This document shows, in pieces, positions 43,610 through 55,220 of a stretch of 64,000 bases of DNA (positions within the stretch are counted from its first letter, which is position 1; every line of letters begins with the position of its first letter). Below the pieces are notes generated by a model that was given only the letters and a program-made list of their open reading frames with translations, did not search any database and was not told where the DNA came from. A program made the translations under genes and the position numbers. The DNA lies in the NCBI GenBank assembly GCA_037367405.1, contig JAZKJV010000090.1:248001-312000 (forward strand), in the 5' to 3' direction. This stretch comes from Ottelia alismoides. Taxonomy: Eukaryota > Streptophyta > Magnoliopsida > Alismatales > Hydrocharitaceae.

Positions 43610-45550
43610 TGATGAGCGTCCCGACCACTAGGGTATAAGGTGCTAAACGGTCGTTGCGACCCACACGATCAGGACGTCTCGATCAAGAAAAATAGACCAC
43701 CAATCAAAGATAAAATCAAATCAAACTCAATAGCGGTTTTGCTATTAATTTAACCTGGTATAGCGACCAGGGTCGAACACAAGGAGCACGAATTGGCCTT
43801 GCGGCCTACGAAGTAGTCACGAAGAGAAGAAAAGGTGTTTTGGTGGTTTTTAAATCTTTTTATGTTTTTTTGGATTTTTAACTAATTAGGAAAATAAGGA
43901 AAACAAGGAAACAACACACTTCAACAATTTACTTAATGTATCCAAACTCAAGCAAAAATTCCAGAAAAACTATTTTTATGTGTTTTATAATTTTTACTGT
44001 TTTTAGTGAATTTTTGGGATTTTTCTGATGTTTATTTAATTTTCTAAAAATAAAACAAGGACCGAAACTGTAGGTACTGTCGAGCCGAGCTAAAAGGACC
44101 TAGATATAAAAACCCCAAATTAGCTGGGAGGTAATTTTCCTGTAAAGAGAATAAAACAAGGAAAATTTAGGCACATAGATTATTATTTTTGGATTTTTAA
44201 TTTATTTACTAGAATTTTTATAAAATTTTGAGTGTTTTTCAATTTTTAGGTGTTTCAAGTAATGAAAAATAGCCAAAATTGGCTAGAAAATCAAACAAGC
44301 ATAAACAAACAATAAGTAATTCTTTTGTCAATTTTAGACGAATTGTAATATTTTTTCTGATTTTTAAACTTAGACAGTAACAAAAATTGATGTTTTTGAT
44401 TATTTTAAAAATATCAAAACAAAACAAAATTGTCCCCAAAAATTCCAGAAAATTTAAACTATGGCAGGAGCCATGTGTCCAATTTTCATTAGATTTGGAG
44501 ATGATTTGCTATTTTATTCAAAAATGGGAAGAAGATACTGTGCACAGGGACCTAAGTGCAAATACCTGAAGTTCTGAGGGGTCTGGTGCAAAGTACTCAG
44601 GAAGACACGCGCGTCGCGCGTGCCTGGGGCACTCAGGGACCCAAATGTAAGGAAAACAAGTTCCGAGGGCTATTTGGTAACATGTACCAAAAGCCCAGGG
44701 ACTTGTCTGCAAAATACCCAACAATATACGCACATGCACAATAAATTCACGCACAGGGGTATAAAAGCAATATTCCAAAACTATTCATTCCTTAAGTAAC
44801 ATCCAGAACTACATGGGCATATAATGCAAATAACCCAAACAATCACGTGTCGAAGCACGTGCTACATAACACACAGGGGCTAAAATGCAAACTAAATAAA
44901 GAACAGGGTCCTCTATGCAAATATCCCAAAAATTAAACAACTACCTAAAATATTTACAGGACTAAATACTAAATAAAGTAAACGAGGGGGCCTAAGGGTA
45001 ATTTACCCATTATTAATGCGGGCCGCAGGATGGACGCCACGTGGTGCATCGGACGGTGAAGAACGGCGGACGCTCCAAGGCTGGGGTCCTCACAGCGATC
45101 GAACGGTCGAGGGTACGCCACGTAGGGGATCGAACAGGTGAGGCTCTCGGTGGCTAAACCTCGTGCAACGGACGGTCCAGATCGCCTCTCCAAGATCTGA
45201 CGGTGGCTGGGTCTCCTCAAGTGGACGGTCGAGATGCAAACTGGAGGTCGAGGACGATCGGACGGTCGGGGAAGATGCTGGAAGAACAGTTGGCCTTTCC
45301 AGCCTCGTACGTGCGTTGGGATCCTCCCCTGCTGCTACAGAAGATCGGAGAAGCTCCACAATGATGCTCCGCAGCTGATGGTGGGTTCCGATGATCCAAC
45401 CGAGCCCTGGAGGGCTCCGGCGAGGTCGGCGGAGGTAGAGCTCCTGGACCGAATGGTCCAAGCCCTCAGATGGGCTTGGATGTACCTGTAAAGCAAACCG
45501 GAAGGCTCGCGGGTCGAGGGCAAACTGCCTCGACCCGGTTAGGCGGGCTG
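43610..45550 (-). repeat. Athila LTR, last part, inverted
   Basis: Minus-strand match to about 39185-41155 of the solo LTR, ending in CTCATCA next to the primer site. It begins where the segment at 41460-43064 stops, with only a short overlap around CCTAA. Confidence 0.85.
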
Positions 45551-46143
45551 CACCATATAGGTAGTTTCTTTTCAGTCTTTACATTTATGCGCGGATCATC
45601 TTGCATGTAGACTGCTGGAGTCAGGTACGCATTTCTATCTCTGCATGCATCATTGATTTATCGCGCATCGGCTTTTTCGTCTTCTCCCCCTATTTTGGAC
45701 TTAATAACCAGGAAACCGAAAAATTCGTTAGGCCTTTTGCTTGCATTAAAAAAAATCTAAAAAAGAAAAACTATAAAATTGGGACTGCTAAAACTATCGA
45801 CCCTAAAAGACACTTCACCTAAAAATCTGTCTTGGGGAGAGCAACCCCCTCATTGTTTGGTTTGGTTGAGCGAGAGAGTGACCCGTTCACTAGGTAGAGC
45901 CCTCCGGTGCTATTCCTGACTGACTACCGACTCTTCCGTGCGGGCCAGTCGGTTGGGGTAGCATCGGGAATCCCAACAGGTCACGTAAGCGCTCTGATAG
46001 ATTGTTTGTTCACCTAATAAAATTTGACAAGATAATTTGACCGAGCCTTTACGGTCTTCAGCTCGTGTTGCGTTAGTGAACAGAGGGTTTGGTTGCCGAT
46101 CATAGTTTTTCCAGATCTCGTCCGCCTTACTCGCCAGATCACG
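45551..46143 (+). other. Athila leader, continued
   Basis: Non-coding DNA between the inversion breakpoint and the gag start. No gene. Confidence 0.55.
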
Positions 46144-46656
46144 ATGATGGGCAGGAGGTCTCTTAGGCAGCCTCTGGCTGCACCGCTTTTCAGCACTCCT
46201 AACCATTCATCTAGGTCGGTTCGTGGGGGCTCGGACCCGCTCTCCGAACCCGAGTATGATTCCACCCTGTTCCCCCTCGGCCACCCTTCTTCTGATTCAG
46301 AGATACCAGTGCCAGAGGAGAGACAGACAGATGATTTATCGGCACCTGAGTTCGGTTGTTTTGGTTTTTCAGAGACGATGGCCGGCAGTTCTGATGATCG
46401 CACCAGAGGTCCACAGGGAGAGCAACATTTCGTTCTGGACCAGGGTTCGATCAACTCCACCCTGATCGCCTCCCTTGAGTCAGTGCAGCAGCAGCTGAGG
46501 GATCAGGGAGCATTCATGATGGACATGAGGAGAGAGCTCGAGCAGGTGAGAGCCAACCGCGAGAACCGCGGAGGAGGAGGACCCGACAATGCGGCTGATG
46601 ACCCACAAAACCGCGGAGGAGGAGGAAGCATTCATGATGGACATGAGAATGCATTC
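46144..46656 (+). pseudogene. gag: Athila gag, N-terminal part
   Basis: ATG at 46144 opens MMGRRSLRQPLAAPLF, followed by a Ser/Glu/Pro-rich region and a coiled-coil-like segment (LIASLESVQQQLRDQ, MDMRRELEQVRANREN). The phrase GCATTCATGATGGACATGAG occurs twice (46510 and 46628), and the second copy is followed by the inserted LTR. The central capsid domain expected in Athila gag is missing between here and 55221, so insertion was accompanied by a deletion. Confidence 0.65.
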
Positions 46657-46968
46657 TGATGAACCAAAAAACCAAGGCGGCTCAGGTAAAGGTATCTACA
46701 ATGGTCGTTGCGACCCAAGTCACCAGATGCGGTCAATCAAGAAAAATAGACCACCAAGAGAAATAAAAGTCAATCAAACACAAAATAGTGGTCTTGCTAT
46801 TTATTTAACCTGGTATAGCGACCGGGGTCGAACACAAGGAGCACGGGTTGGCCTTGCGGCCTACGGAGTAGTCAAACAGAGAAGAGAAGATATTTTTGGT
46901 GGTTTTTAAGGGTTTTTATATTTTTTTGGATTTTTAATATGTTAAGAAAATAATAAAAGCAAAGAAAG

Positions 46969-48816
46969 GTGATTGCTTATGCATCTAGGCAATTGAAACA
47001 ACATGATATTAATTATCCTACACATGATTTGGAATTAGCAGCGGTAGTTTTTGCTTTGAAAATTTGGAGGCATTATCTGTATGGTGAAACTTGTCAAATA
47101 TTCACAGATCATAAGAGCCTAAAATATATTTTTTCTCAGAAGGAACTGAATCTTAGGCAAAGAAGATGGCTAGAGCTGATTAAAGATTATGATTGTACCA
47201 TTGAATATCATCCTGGAAAGGCAAATGTCGTAGCTGATGCTCTTAGCAGAAAGTCTAATGGCCAATTGTTATATATCAAAGGTGAACGCCTTCCCTTATT
47301 ATTACAACTGAGAGGATTGCGTACCAATTTGAGCATGGATACATCTGGAAATTTATTAACCTCGTTGCAGGTCAGGCCCATATTGTATGATAAAATTCGA
47401 GATGCTCAATTACATGACCTAGAAATCAAAAGGATACTTGAAAAAGTAGAAAAAGGAGAATTGACAGAGTTTACGATAAATGAACAAGGAATATTATTTT
47501 TCAGACAAAGACTGTGTGTCCCAAAATCACCAGAAATCAGGACTGAAATTCTTGAAGAAGCACATAACTCCATGTATGTGATGCATCCAGGAAGTACGAA
47601 AATGTATAGAACATTGAAGACATCCTACTGGTGGTCAGGAATGAAGCGAGAAATTGCCGAATATGTTTCCAAATGTCTAATCTGTCAGCAAACAAAGCCT
47701 GAGCATTTGCGACCAGCTGGTACATTACAACCACTCCCTATACCAGAATGGAAATGGGAACATATAACTATGGACTTTGTTACTGGATTACCCAGGACTC
47801 GTCGACACCATGATGCAATCTAGGTAATAGTTGACAGACTGACTAAATCGTCTCACTTTATAGCCATCAATATGACGTATACATTAGATCGCTTGGGAAA
47901 GATTTTTGTGGATGAAATAGTAAGGCTACATGGAGCACCAGTATCAATTGTATCTGATAGAGATCCTCGTTTTACTTCAAAATTTTGGCCAAGCTTGCAT
48001 AAGGCGATGGGTACAAAGTTAACGTTTAGCACTGCTTTCCATCCACAAACAGATGGTCAGTCTGAAAGAACCATTCAAACTTTAGAAGACATGCTCCGGG
48101 CATGCGCATTGAGTTTCAAAGATAGTTGGGATGACCACTTATCACTCATGGAATTTGCATATAATAATAGCTACCATGCTAGCATTGAAATGGCTCCTTA
48201 TGAAGCTCTGTATGGTCGATCTTGTAGAACCCCGGTGTGTTAGAATGAGGTAGGAGAGCGTAAACTATTTAAGTCAGAATTCATACAAAATATCATGGAA
48301 AAGGTTGAAAATATTAGAAGGCATCTGAAAGCAGCCCAAGATAGACAGAAAAGCTATGCAGATAAAAGAAGGAGGAATCTTGAATTTCAAGTTGGTGACA
48401 AGGTATTTCTGCGAGTGTCCCCCTGGAAAGGACTCATTAGATTTGGAAAACGTGGAAAACTCTGTCCCAGATATATTGGCCCGTATGAAGTTGTGGGAAG
48501 AGTTGGTGAGGTGGCGTATCGTCTCTTGCTTCCACCAGAATTATCAAAAATACATAATGTTTTCCATGTTTCTATACTTCGCAAGTATATCAAAGACTCA
48601 TCACATGTTATAGAGCCGCAAGAAATACAATTGAAGGAGGACCTTTCCTATACAGAAGTTCCTATACAAATTTTAGATTATAAAGTTCAAGAACTTCGTA
48701 CAAAGAAGATTCCACTAGTAAAAGTTCTCTGGAAAAGTCAAGCTATAGAAGAAGCCACGTGGGAAAGAGAAGAGGATATACGAACCCAATACCCATATTT
48801 ATTCCTAAATGACTAA
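46969..48816 (+). pseudogene. pol: Gypsy RNase H, integrase and chromodomain
   Basis: RNase H motifs ([44 protein letters not shown]) are followed by the integrase zinc region (CLICQQTK) and catalytic core ([44 protein letters not shown], with the catalytic Glu). The C-terminal GKLCPRYIGPYEV block and a chromodomain (LDYKVQELRTKKIPLVKVLW, EATWEREEDI, about 48675-48790) complete it. Two TAG stops interrupt the frame, at 47821 and 48241; otherwise it is well preserved. Chromodomains steer integration to heterochromatin in this family. Confidence 0.9.
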
Positions 48817-48850
48817 GGTACGAAATTTCGAGGACAAAATTTATTTTAAG

Positions 48851-48858
48851 AAGGGGAG
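48851..48858 (+). other. Polypurine tract of the gypsy element
   Basis: AAGAAGGGGAG (about 48848-48858) lies just before the LTR start at 48862. Confidence 0.65.
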
Positions 48859-48861
48859 TAT

Positions 48862-51800
48862 TGTAAGATTCAATTTAGACCTTGTGAAATATTACATCAA
48901 GCTTACAACTCCAGGATGACCGGGGTCAAATACGAACATATATTTCCATAGTTATTTCTTTATGATACAAATGATGATAGAATTGAAATATATGTCGGTT
49001 ACAGTAGTCAAATTTTTTATTAGGATGTGTGAAGATGTATGAGATAGGTATGTAATGGATTTGATATAGGTATATTCATACCCATCTGTATTTTCAGTAC
49101 AACAAACTGTGAGTATATATGTATACAAGATATATCATGTGGATGAATTGTTTATGGCAAGTAGTTATAATTCAAACAGATCAATAGGTTCAAAAAAATG
49201 ATATTATTGTACAAGTTTGGGGGATATAAATTTCTAAATAGTATATAGTGTTGGACATGGGGAAACATAGAAAGATACCGTGGCCCTTGAGGTAGGAATT
49301 GGTAGGTTGGAATCTAGATGACAGGAGTTGATTCTAAAATAAAATAATAAATTAAATATAATAATAATACAAAGGAAGTTGTGGCTCATAGGACAAGTTG
49401 TACTCTTGACCAACTACTATAGATAAACATCCATTTACGTAGGGATAACTTTTGATGGGTGCATATTATAGCATCTAATAAATAGAATTCACCTGAACAC
49501 GTGTATAAGATTTGGAGAACGGAACCACATGTATACATTATATATAAACTAAGGATCAAAATTATGCAAAATGGAGAACGGAACCAACCGACTCCTCCAT
49601 ATACAGAGGGTTTCTTTGTGATCAAGATAAATTGTAAGGAGACGTGTGGCATTTAAAGTGCTACGTGTGTGAGATAGATGAGATGGGGATTTCATGATAT
49701 GAGAGGCATATAATGACCATAATGGAAGTCGATGGGTTCAAAGGGGGGGTAATAATACGGACTACTTCCTCCATCCAGGAACTTGCGAGGAGCTGGGAGT
49801 TCAGGTGCTCCCTCTTTCTTGTTCATGAGGGTTTCTTTCAAATGCATGCATGACATATTGTTAACCTTTGTAATAAGAAACCTGTAGCCCAATTTAATAT
49901 CCTCGAATTCCATATCATAATAGAAATGTTATCTAACTATATGAAACTAGTAGTGTGTTTAAATCATAGGATCAGAAAAAAAAAGAAATAAACCTTCTCA
50001 TGCCGGTAACAGTTTTTTTTGTAATCCTTACGCAGTTTATGATTTGGAGTAGTTATAACGAGAACATACATATCATGATATCCCTTATCACATACAGATG
50101 ATTTCAAAAATTCTGAACTGTACATATATACACGTACCATATGAATTGAATATGAAATTTTAGGTATAAATTGTTACCTATCATATCACCTTGTACAATA
50201 GTTTCAGGTATCTTCTAAGGTCAACAAGTACTGGACATGATAATCTTTACTTGGAATTGAGTTGTCTTATCAACTCATGTAGGACCATTTATTTGTCCAG
50301 TAAATATAGGTCGTACAATAGTATAAGCTAGAATTTTAGAGTTGTGTGTATCTAAGATATGTATATGGTGTTAAATGGGTTATTTTTTTCAGTAATATTA
50401 CGGATACTTTTTATTAAAGAAATATAAGTTAATCTATCAACCGGGCCTCCGTTAATCTTTAATCTGCCATTTATACGAGAATAGTAATAAATATAAATGC
50501 ATATTCCTCTTATTAGAGTCACAATAAATAACCTAGGGGTCTTCGGAGAATGATTATGATTATAAAGAGATATGTGAAATAACAGTGCATGTATCACTTC
50601 ATTGATATCGCAATATAGTTACATCTTTTGTATATGTAATCGTTACAGTGATCACTACATGCTAAACGAGGGCCAGATTGTCAGTGGAAGTAACAATAAT
50701 TTCCGGTGAGTGGGTCCAAGTCATATTTTCTATAAAAGAAACTAGTTAGTTTGCTAAATTTTATAGCAATGTTGTTTACAAGGTTTTCCATGCTGATGAA
50801 GATTTCTACAATAATTAGTCAGTTATCTTGATATTTTATTTGACAAGTTCAATCATGATTTTCATATTGCAATACAGATGTAATTATGAATTATGAATGC
50901 CAATTTTACATGAATGTTTATGATTATGCAGTCAAGATTTCTCATGATATGATATAAGCTCAATGCACACTATGGCCTACTCGCCAGAAAAGTCATGAAC
51001 AAGTCAGTACATGTTGGGGTAGGTATATCCTCGTGGTATACCTATGGCCTACTCCTTGTGGCTCAAGAGGGCTTTGGGCCCGCATTTCGTATACTAATGG
51101 GCTTTGGGCCGTATGCGAAATGTACTCGGTCTTTGGGACCATCAACATGAAATGATAAGATTTTCACGGTCTTGGGGTTGAGTTTCTCTCCCTGGACAAA
51201 TTTTACATGGTTCATGACTTAGTACGACATGTTGGGGTAGTGTGACATTGAATATGATATGGTAAGATTGTCAAGTTTTTTTTATAATTCATGTCATAAT
51301 TATTCAATGATACATGTTGATTCACGCAGATATTTTTCTATTTTTTAGCAAAGAATTACTTGATACGATGCAAGTTATATTCTTAAAGTAGTATCAAAAG
51401 CTTGAGATCCGCTCGCTGGGTCTAAGCTCTTTCATGGGTTTAGACTCACCATTCTATTGTTATTATTATTACAGATAAATCTTGAACAGGGAGCTTGGGA
51501 GGCACGCGTATAGTTTCATATCACTAGTTGGAGGTTGCGCCATCAAGGACCTTAGTTTTTGGTAACTTTTTGATACCTTAGTAGATGTTTGATGAAAACA
51601 AAGTTGCAGATTTTTGTATGGATGTGCAAGAATGGATGGTTGTAATGACGATGAATATGTAGATCTTGTATATATAGAAAGGTAAAAGATGATGTTTATA
51701 GTTAATGGTTGATGTGATCTTGATTGGAATACAAAGCTTTGTCATAGAATTAAAAGAGGTCGTGTTAGGTACAGGTAGCGGTTGGGAGATCCATATTATA

Positions 51801-51890
51801 GAGGAAACTCTGTCAAAATTTTACGGATACGGAAAAGATCAGAATAGATTAATGATTTAATAGGAGGTTTGTAAATAGGTTCTTGTCGCA
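48862..51890 (+). repeat. 3' LTR of the chromodomain-type gypsy element, about 3.03 kb
   Basis: It starts TGTAAGATTC after the polypurine tract and ends near TCTTGTCGCA, before the Athila LTR sequence resumes. It contains a GGGCTTTGGGCC repeat pair at about 51068-51110. No gene inside. Confidence 0.7.
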
Positions 51891-51904
51891 CTCGCTATGG
51901 GTCG

Positions 51905-54900
51905 TATATTAAATGCACTCAAAATCAACCAAAAATTCTAACAAAAATATTTTTACGTGTTTTATAATTTTTAGTGTTTTTGCTGAATTTTTGAGATTTT
52001 TATGATGTTTATTTAATTTTCTAAAAATGAAACAGTGACTGAAATGAAAGGTACTGTCCAGCCGAGCTAAAAGGGCCTAAATAAAATATCTAAAGGCCCC
52101 AAATTAGCTGGGAGGTAATTTTCCTGTAAAGAAGATAAAACAAGGAAAATTTAGGCACCTCTATTATTATTTTTGGATTTTTGGTTTAATTATTAGAATT
52201 TTTATAAGTTTTTAAGTGTTTTTCAATTTTTAGTGGTTTTCAGTAATGAAAAATAGCCAAAATTGGTTAGAAAATCTAACACAACAAAACAAACAGTAGA
52301 CAATTTTTTGTAATTTTTAGACACTATTTAATATTTTTTGGGATTTTTAAAGTTAGACAGTAAAGAAAATAGATGTTTTTGGATTTTTAAAAATGTCAAA
52401 TGAAAACAAAAATGTCCTCAAAAATCCTCGAAAATTTTACACTATGGCAGGACCCATGTGTCCAATTTCCGTTGGATTTGGAGGTATTTTGCTATTTTAT
52501 TCAAAAATAAAGAAGGGGCACAGTGCACAGGGACCAAAGTGCAAATACTTGAAAGTCTGGGGGGTCTGGTGCAATTAACCCAGCGAAACACGTGCTACGC
52601 GCGTGTCTGGGGCACTCAGGGACCCAAATGTGAGAAAAATAAGTTCCGAGGGCCTTTTGGTAACAGGTACCAAAAGCCCAAGGGCTTATCTGCAAATCAC
52701 CCAATATATAACGCACATGCTCAAATGAAATATGCACAGGGGTATAAATGCAAATAATTAAAAACTTTCATTCATTAAGGAACAACCAGAACTATAGGGT
52801 ATATAATGTAAAAAGCCCAAAAGATCACACGTCGATGCATGTGTCAGACCACACATAGGGGCATATCAGTAAATAAATGCAAGCACACGGGTCTCTATGC
52901 AAATATCCCAAAACTAAACAACTACGCTAGGTATTTACAAGACTAAAAGCGAAATAAAATAACAAAGGGGGCCTAAGGGTAAATTACCCTTTATTACGCG
53001 GACCGCAGGATGGACGCCACGTGTGGGATCGAACGGTGGTGGGCGACTGGGGGTCCAACGCTGCGCTCCTCGAGGTGATCCAACGGCGGGGGCGTGGCCA
53101 CGTGTCTGATCAAACGGTCGAGGACGTCAGTGGCCAAACCCTTCACTGGACCAACGGCTAGGATCGCCTCTCCAAAGATCTGCGGTGCAGGAGCCTCCTG
53201 AGATGGACGGTCTGGATCAGAACTGGAGGGCTGAGGCGGTCGAACGGCGACGGAGGATGCTGGATGAACTGTTCGCCGGTGAGATTCGCCGGCCTCGGGC
53301 GTGCGCTAGGATCCTCCTGGAAGCACGCTGAAGGTCGGAGAAGGAGCGTGGGCTGCTTCCGCGTCTGCCGGTGGGCTCCGATGACCCAACCGGGCACTGG
53401 AGAGCTCCGGTGAGGTCGGCGGAGGTACGCCTCCTGGCTCGATGTCGAAGGACCTCAGATGGCCCTTACTATACCTGCAAAATAGTCCAGAAGGTCCGCG
53501 GGTCGAGGGCAAACTGCCTCGACCCGGTTAGGTAGGGTGGCGGTGAACGATGGGTCGCAGCGGACGAGCTCCGGCGAAGTGGGGACGGTGGAGCTCGAAT
53601 CCCAGCTCCTGTGCGAGATGGGTTGGATGGGGATATGGAGAAGGTGCGCGGGAAGGAGGCGAGGGCGATGGTAAAACCCGATGATCGATTGGGGGTTGGT
53701 TATGGACGGAATCGGCGAAACACGGCGAAGAGGCGATTTGGGCGTAATGGAAAATCAAAGGAAAAGAAGGGTCTAAGGGATTACCTGAATGGACGAGGAG
53801 ACTGGGGATGAGCTAAGGAAGCTCTAGGTCTTCGCCTCGAGGAGCGTCTCCCTCCGAGGCTCGAGCTCCAGCTGGTGACGGAGCAACGGCGGCGAAGCTC
53901 GCCGGATCGATGGAATCCGATCCCTCTCCTCGCTTCAACAGCACGGGCAGTGAGTTGTCACTCTCACGCACACACCGGAGCTCACAGGGGGTGGAATCGA
54001 ATAGCCAAAGATGAGAAATGAGGAGGCGGAGCTGGGCTTTATACGTGGGGATGATCCGGAAGGAGGCGCGCGGGTAGGGAAATCAAGAGCGCGGATCTCG
54101 ATGCGGTAGCTCTGGCGAGGGTCTCGGGTGTGTCGTGAATGAGTCGGACCCGAGGTTTAGGCGAGAGGGAGTCGGGTCTGCCTGGGAAAAATCCGAGAAG
54201 GGGAGTCGGGCGCTGCAGACCCGCGAGAGGTGGTCCTGAGGGGGAAGTTGACCGGGCGGTCAACATCCCCTAGAGCCAATAGGAAGCGGCCACGTGGCTG
54301 GATCTTAGAAGTGAAAATTAGGGTAGCCAGGGGCCGATTTAGCAAAAAGTGAAAACATGAAATATTTTTATTTTATTTTTTTCTATTTTTTAGTGATTTT
54401 TAATTAATTTTTCAAAGTGAAAATAGGGTATATACATAGTAGGTTCATATATAGGTATATATACAATATATGGGATTTGATTTTTGATTTTTAATTTCTT
54501 ATTTTTGTACAATTTTATTCCTATATTATATTATATTATAAAATAAGGAATAAAAAGACATTTTTATTTTATTTTTATTATTTATATACATATGTGAGAT
54601 AAATACATATATACATTTATATACATGGTATATTTACAAAATATTTTTGTGTTTTTAATTTTGTTATTTTTATTTTGTTTTTGTTTTAATTATTTTAATT
54701 TTATTTATTTACACTATATAGAATATTTACAAAAATTTTGGAGATTAATTTTATTTATTTATAAGGATAAATAAATAGGAAAGATGGAACTATGTACAAG
54801 GTGATCATGTACATGAATGAGATTTTTGGTTTCTTTTTAATTTTAAATTTTTATATCGATTTTATATTTATAAATATATACAAATATTTACAAGCCTATT

Positions 54901-55220
54901 TTTGTGAGGAAAATACTTTTATTTATTTACATAAATATTTACACACATGAGCCCCTATCTCCCTCTACTTTGGCTTTTATGCGGTCAGGCCCATGCTGAG
55001 CCCTCCCTTGGGTTAGGTTGCTCAATATTTATTCTAAATATTTCCATTTTTTTCTTTTTAATCTTTATTCTTTTATTTTTACACAAAAACATGCTAATTA
55101 TTAAACTTTATACAATGCATGCTTTTGATAATTATTTGTATTTACATGAATATACATGCATTTGCAAAGGTTTTTATAGCTAAAATATAAGAATAAAGAG
55201 TGATGAATAGGTATTCATTA
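51905..55220 (-). repeat. Main part of the reverse-oriented Athila LTR
   Basis: This is the reverse complement of the solo LTR at 37490-41155 over its length, with a TATA box (minus strand CGTATAAAGCC, about 54035), the GC-rich core (about 53000-54300) and A+T-rich ends. Confidence 0.88.

Larger units (their letters stand above)
46967..51890 (+). mobile_element. Chromodomain-type Ty3/gypsy element (Tekay/Del-like), 5' part missing
   Basis: The element begins abruptly inside RNase H and runs through integrase and chromodomain to a polypurine tract and one LTR (48862-51890). Everything 5' of RNase H, including the left LTR, is absent. It lies within the reverse Athila LTR, which resumes at about 51905. 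Confidence 0.88.
46657..55220 (-). mobile_element. Athila-family LTR in reverse orientation, split by a gypsy element
   Basis: The minus-strand LTR ends at 46657 (TGATGAACC on the plus strand) and starts at 55220 (GTGATGAATAGGTATTCATTA on plus). Bases 46657-46966 and about 51905-55220 together give about 3.6 kb, the same as the solo LTR. The 5-bp flanks differ (CATTC and GGATC), so no target duplication remains. Its candidate intron is 53475-53784. Confidence 0.85.
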
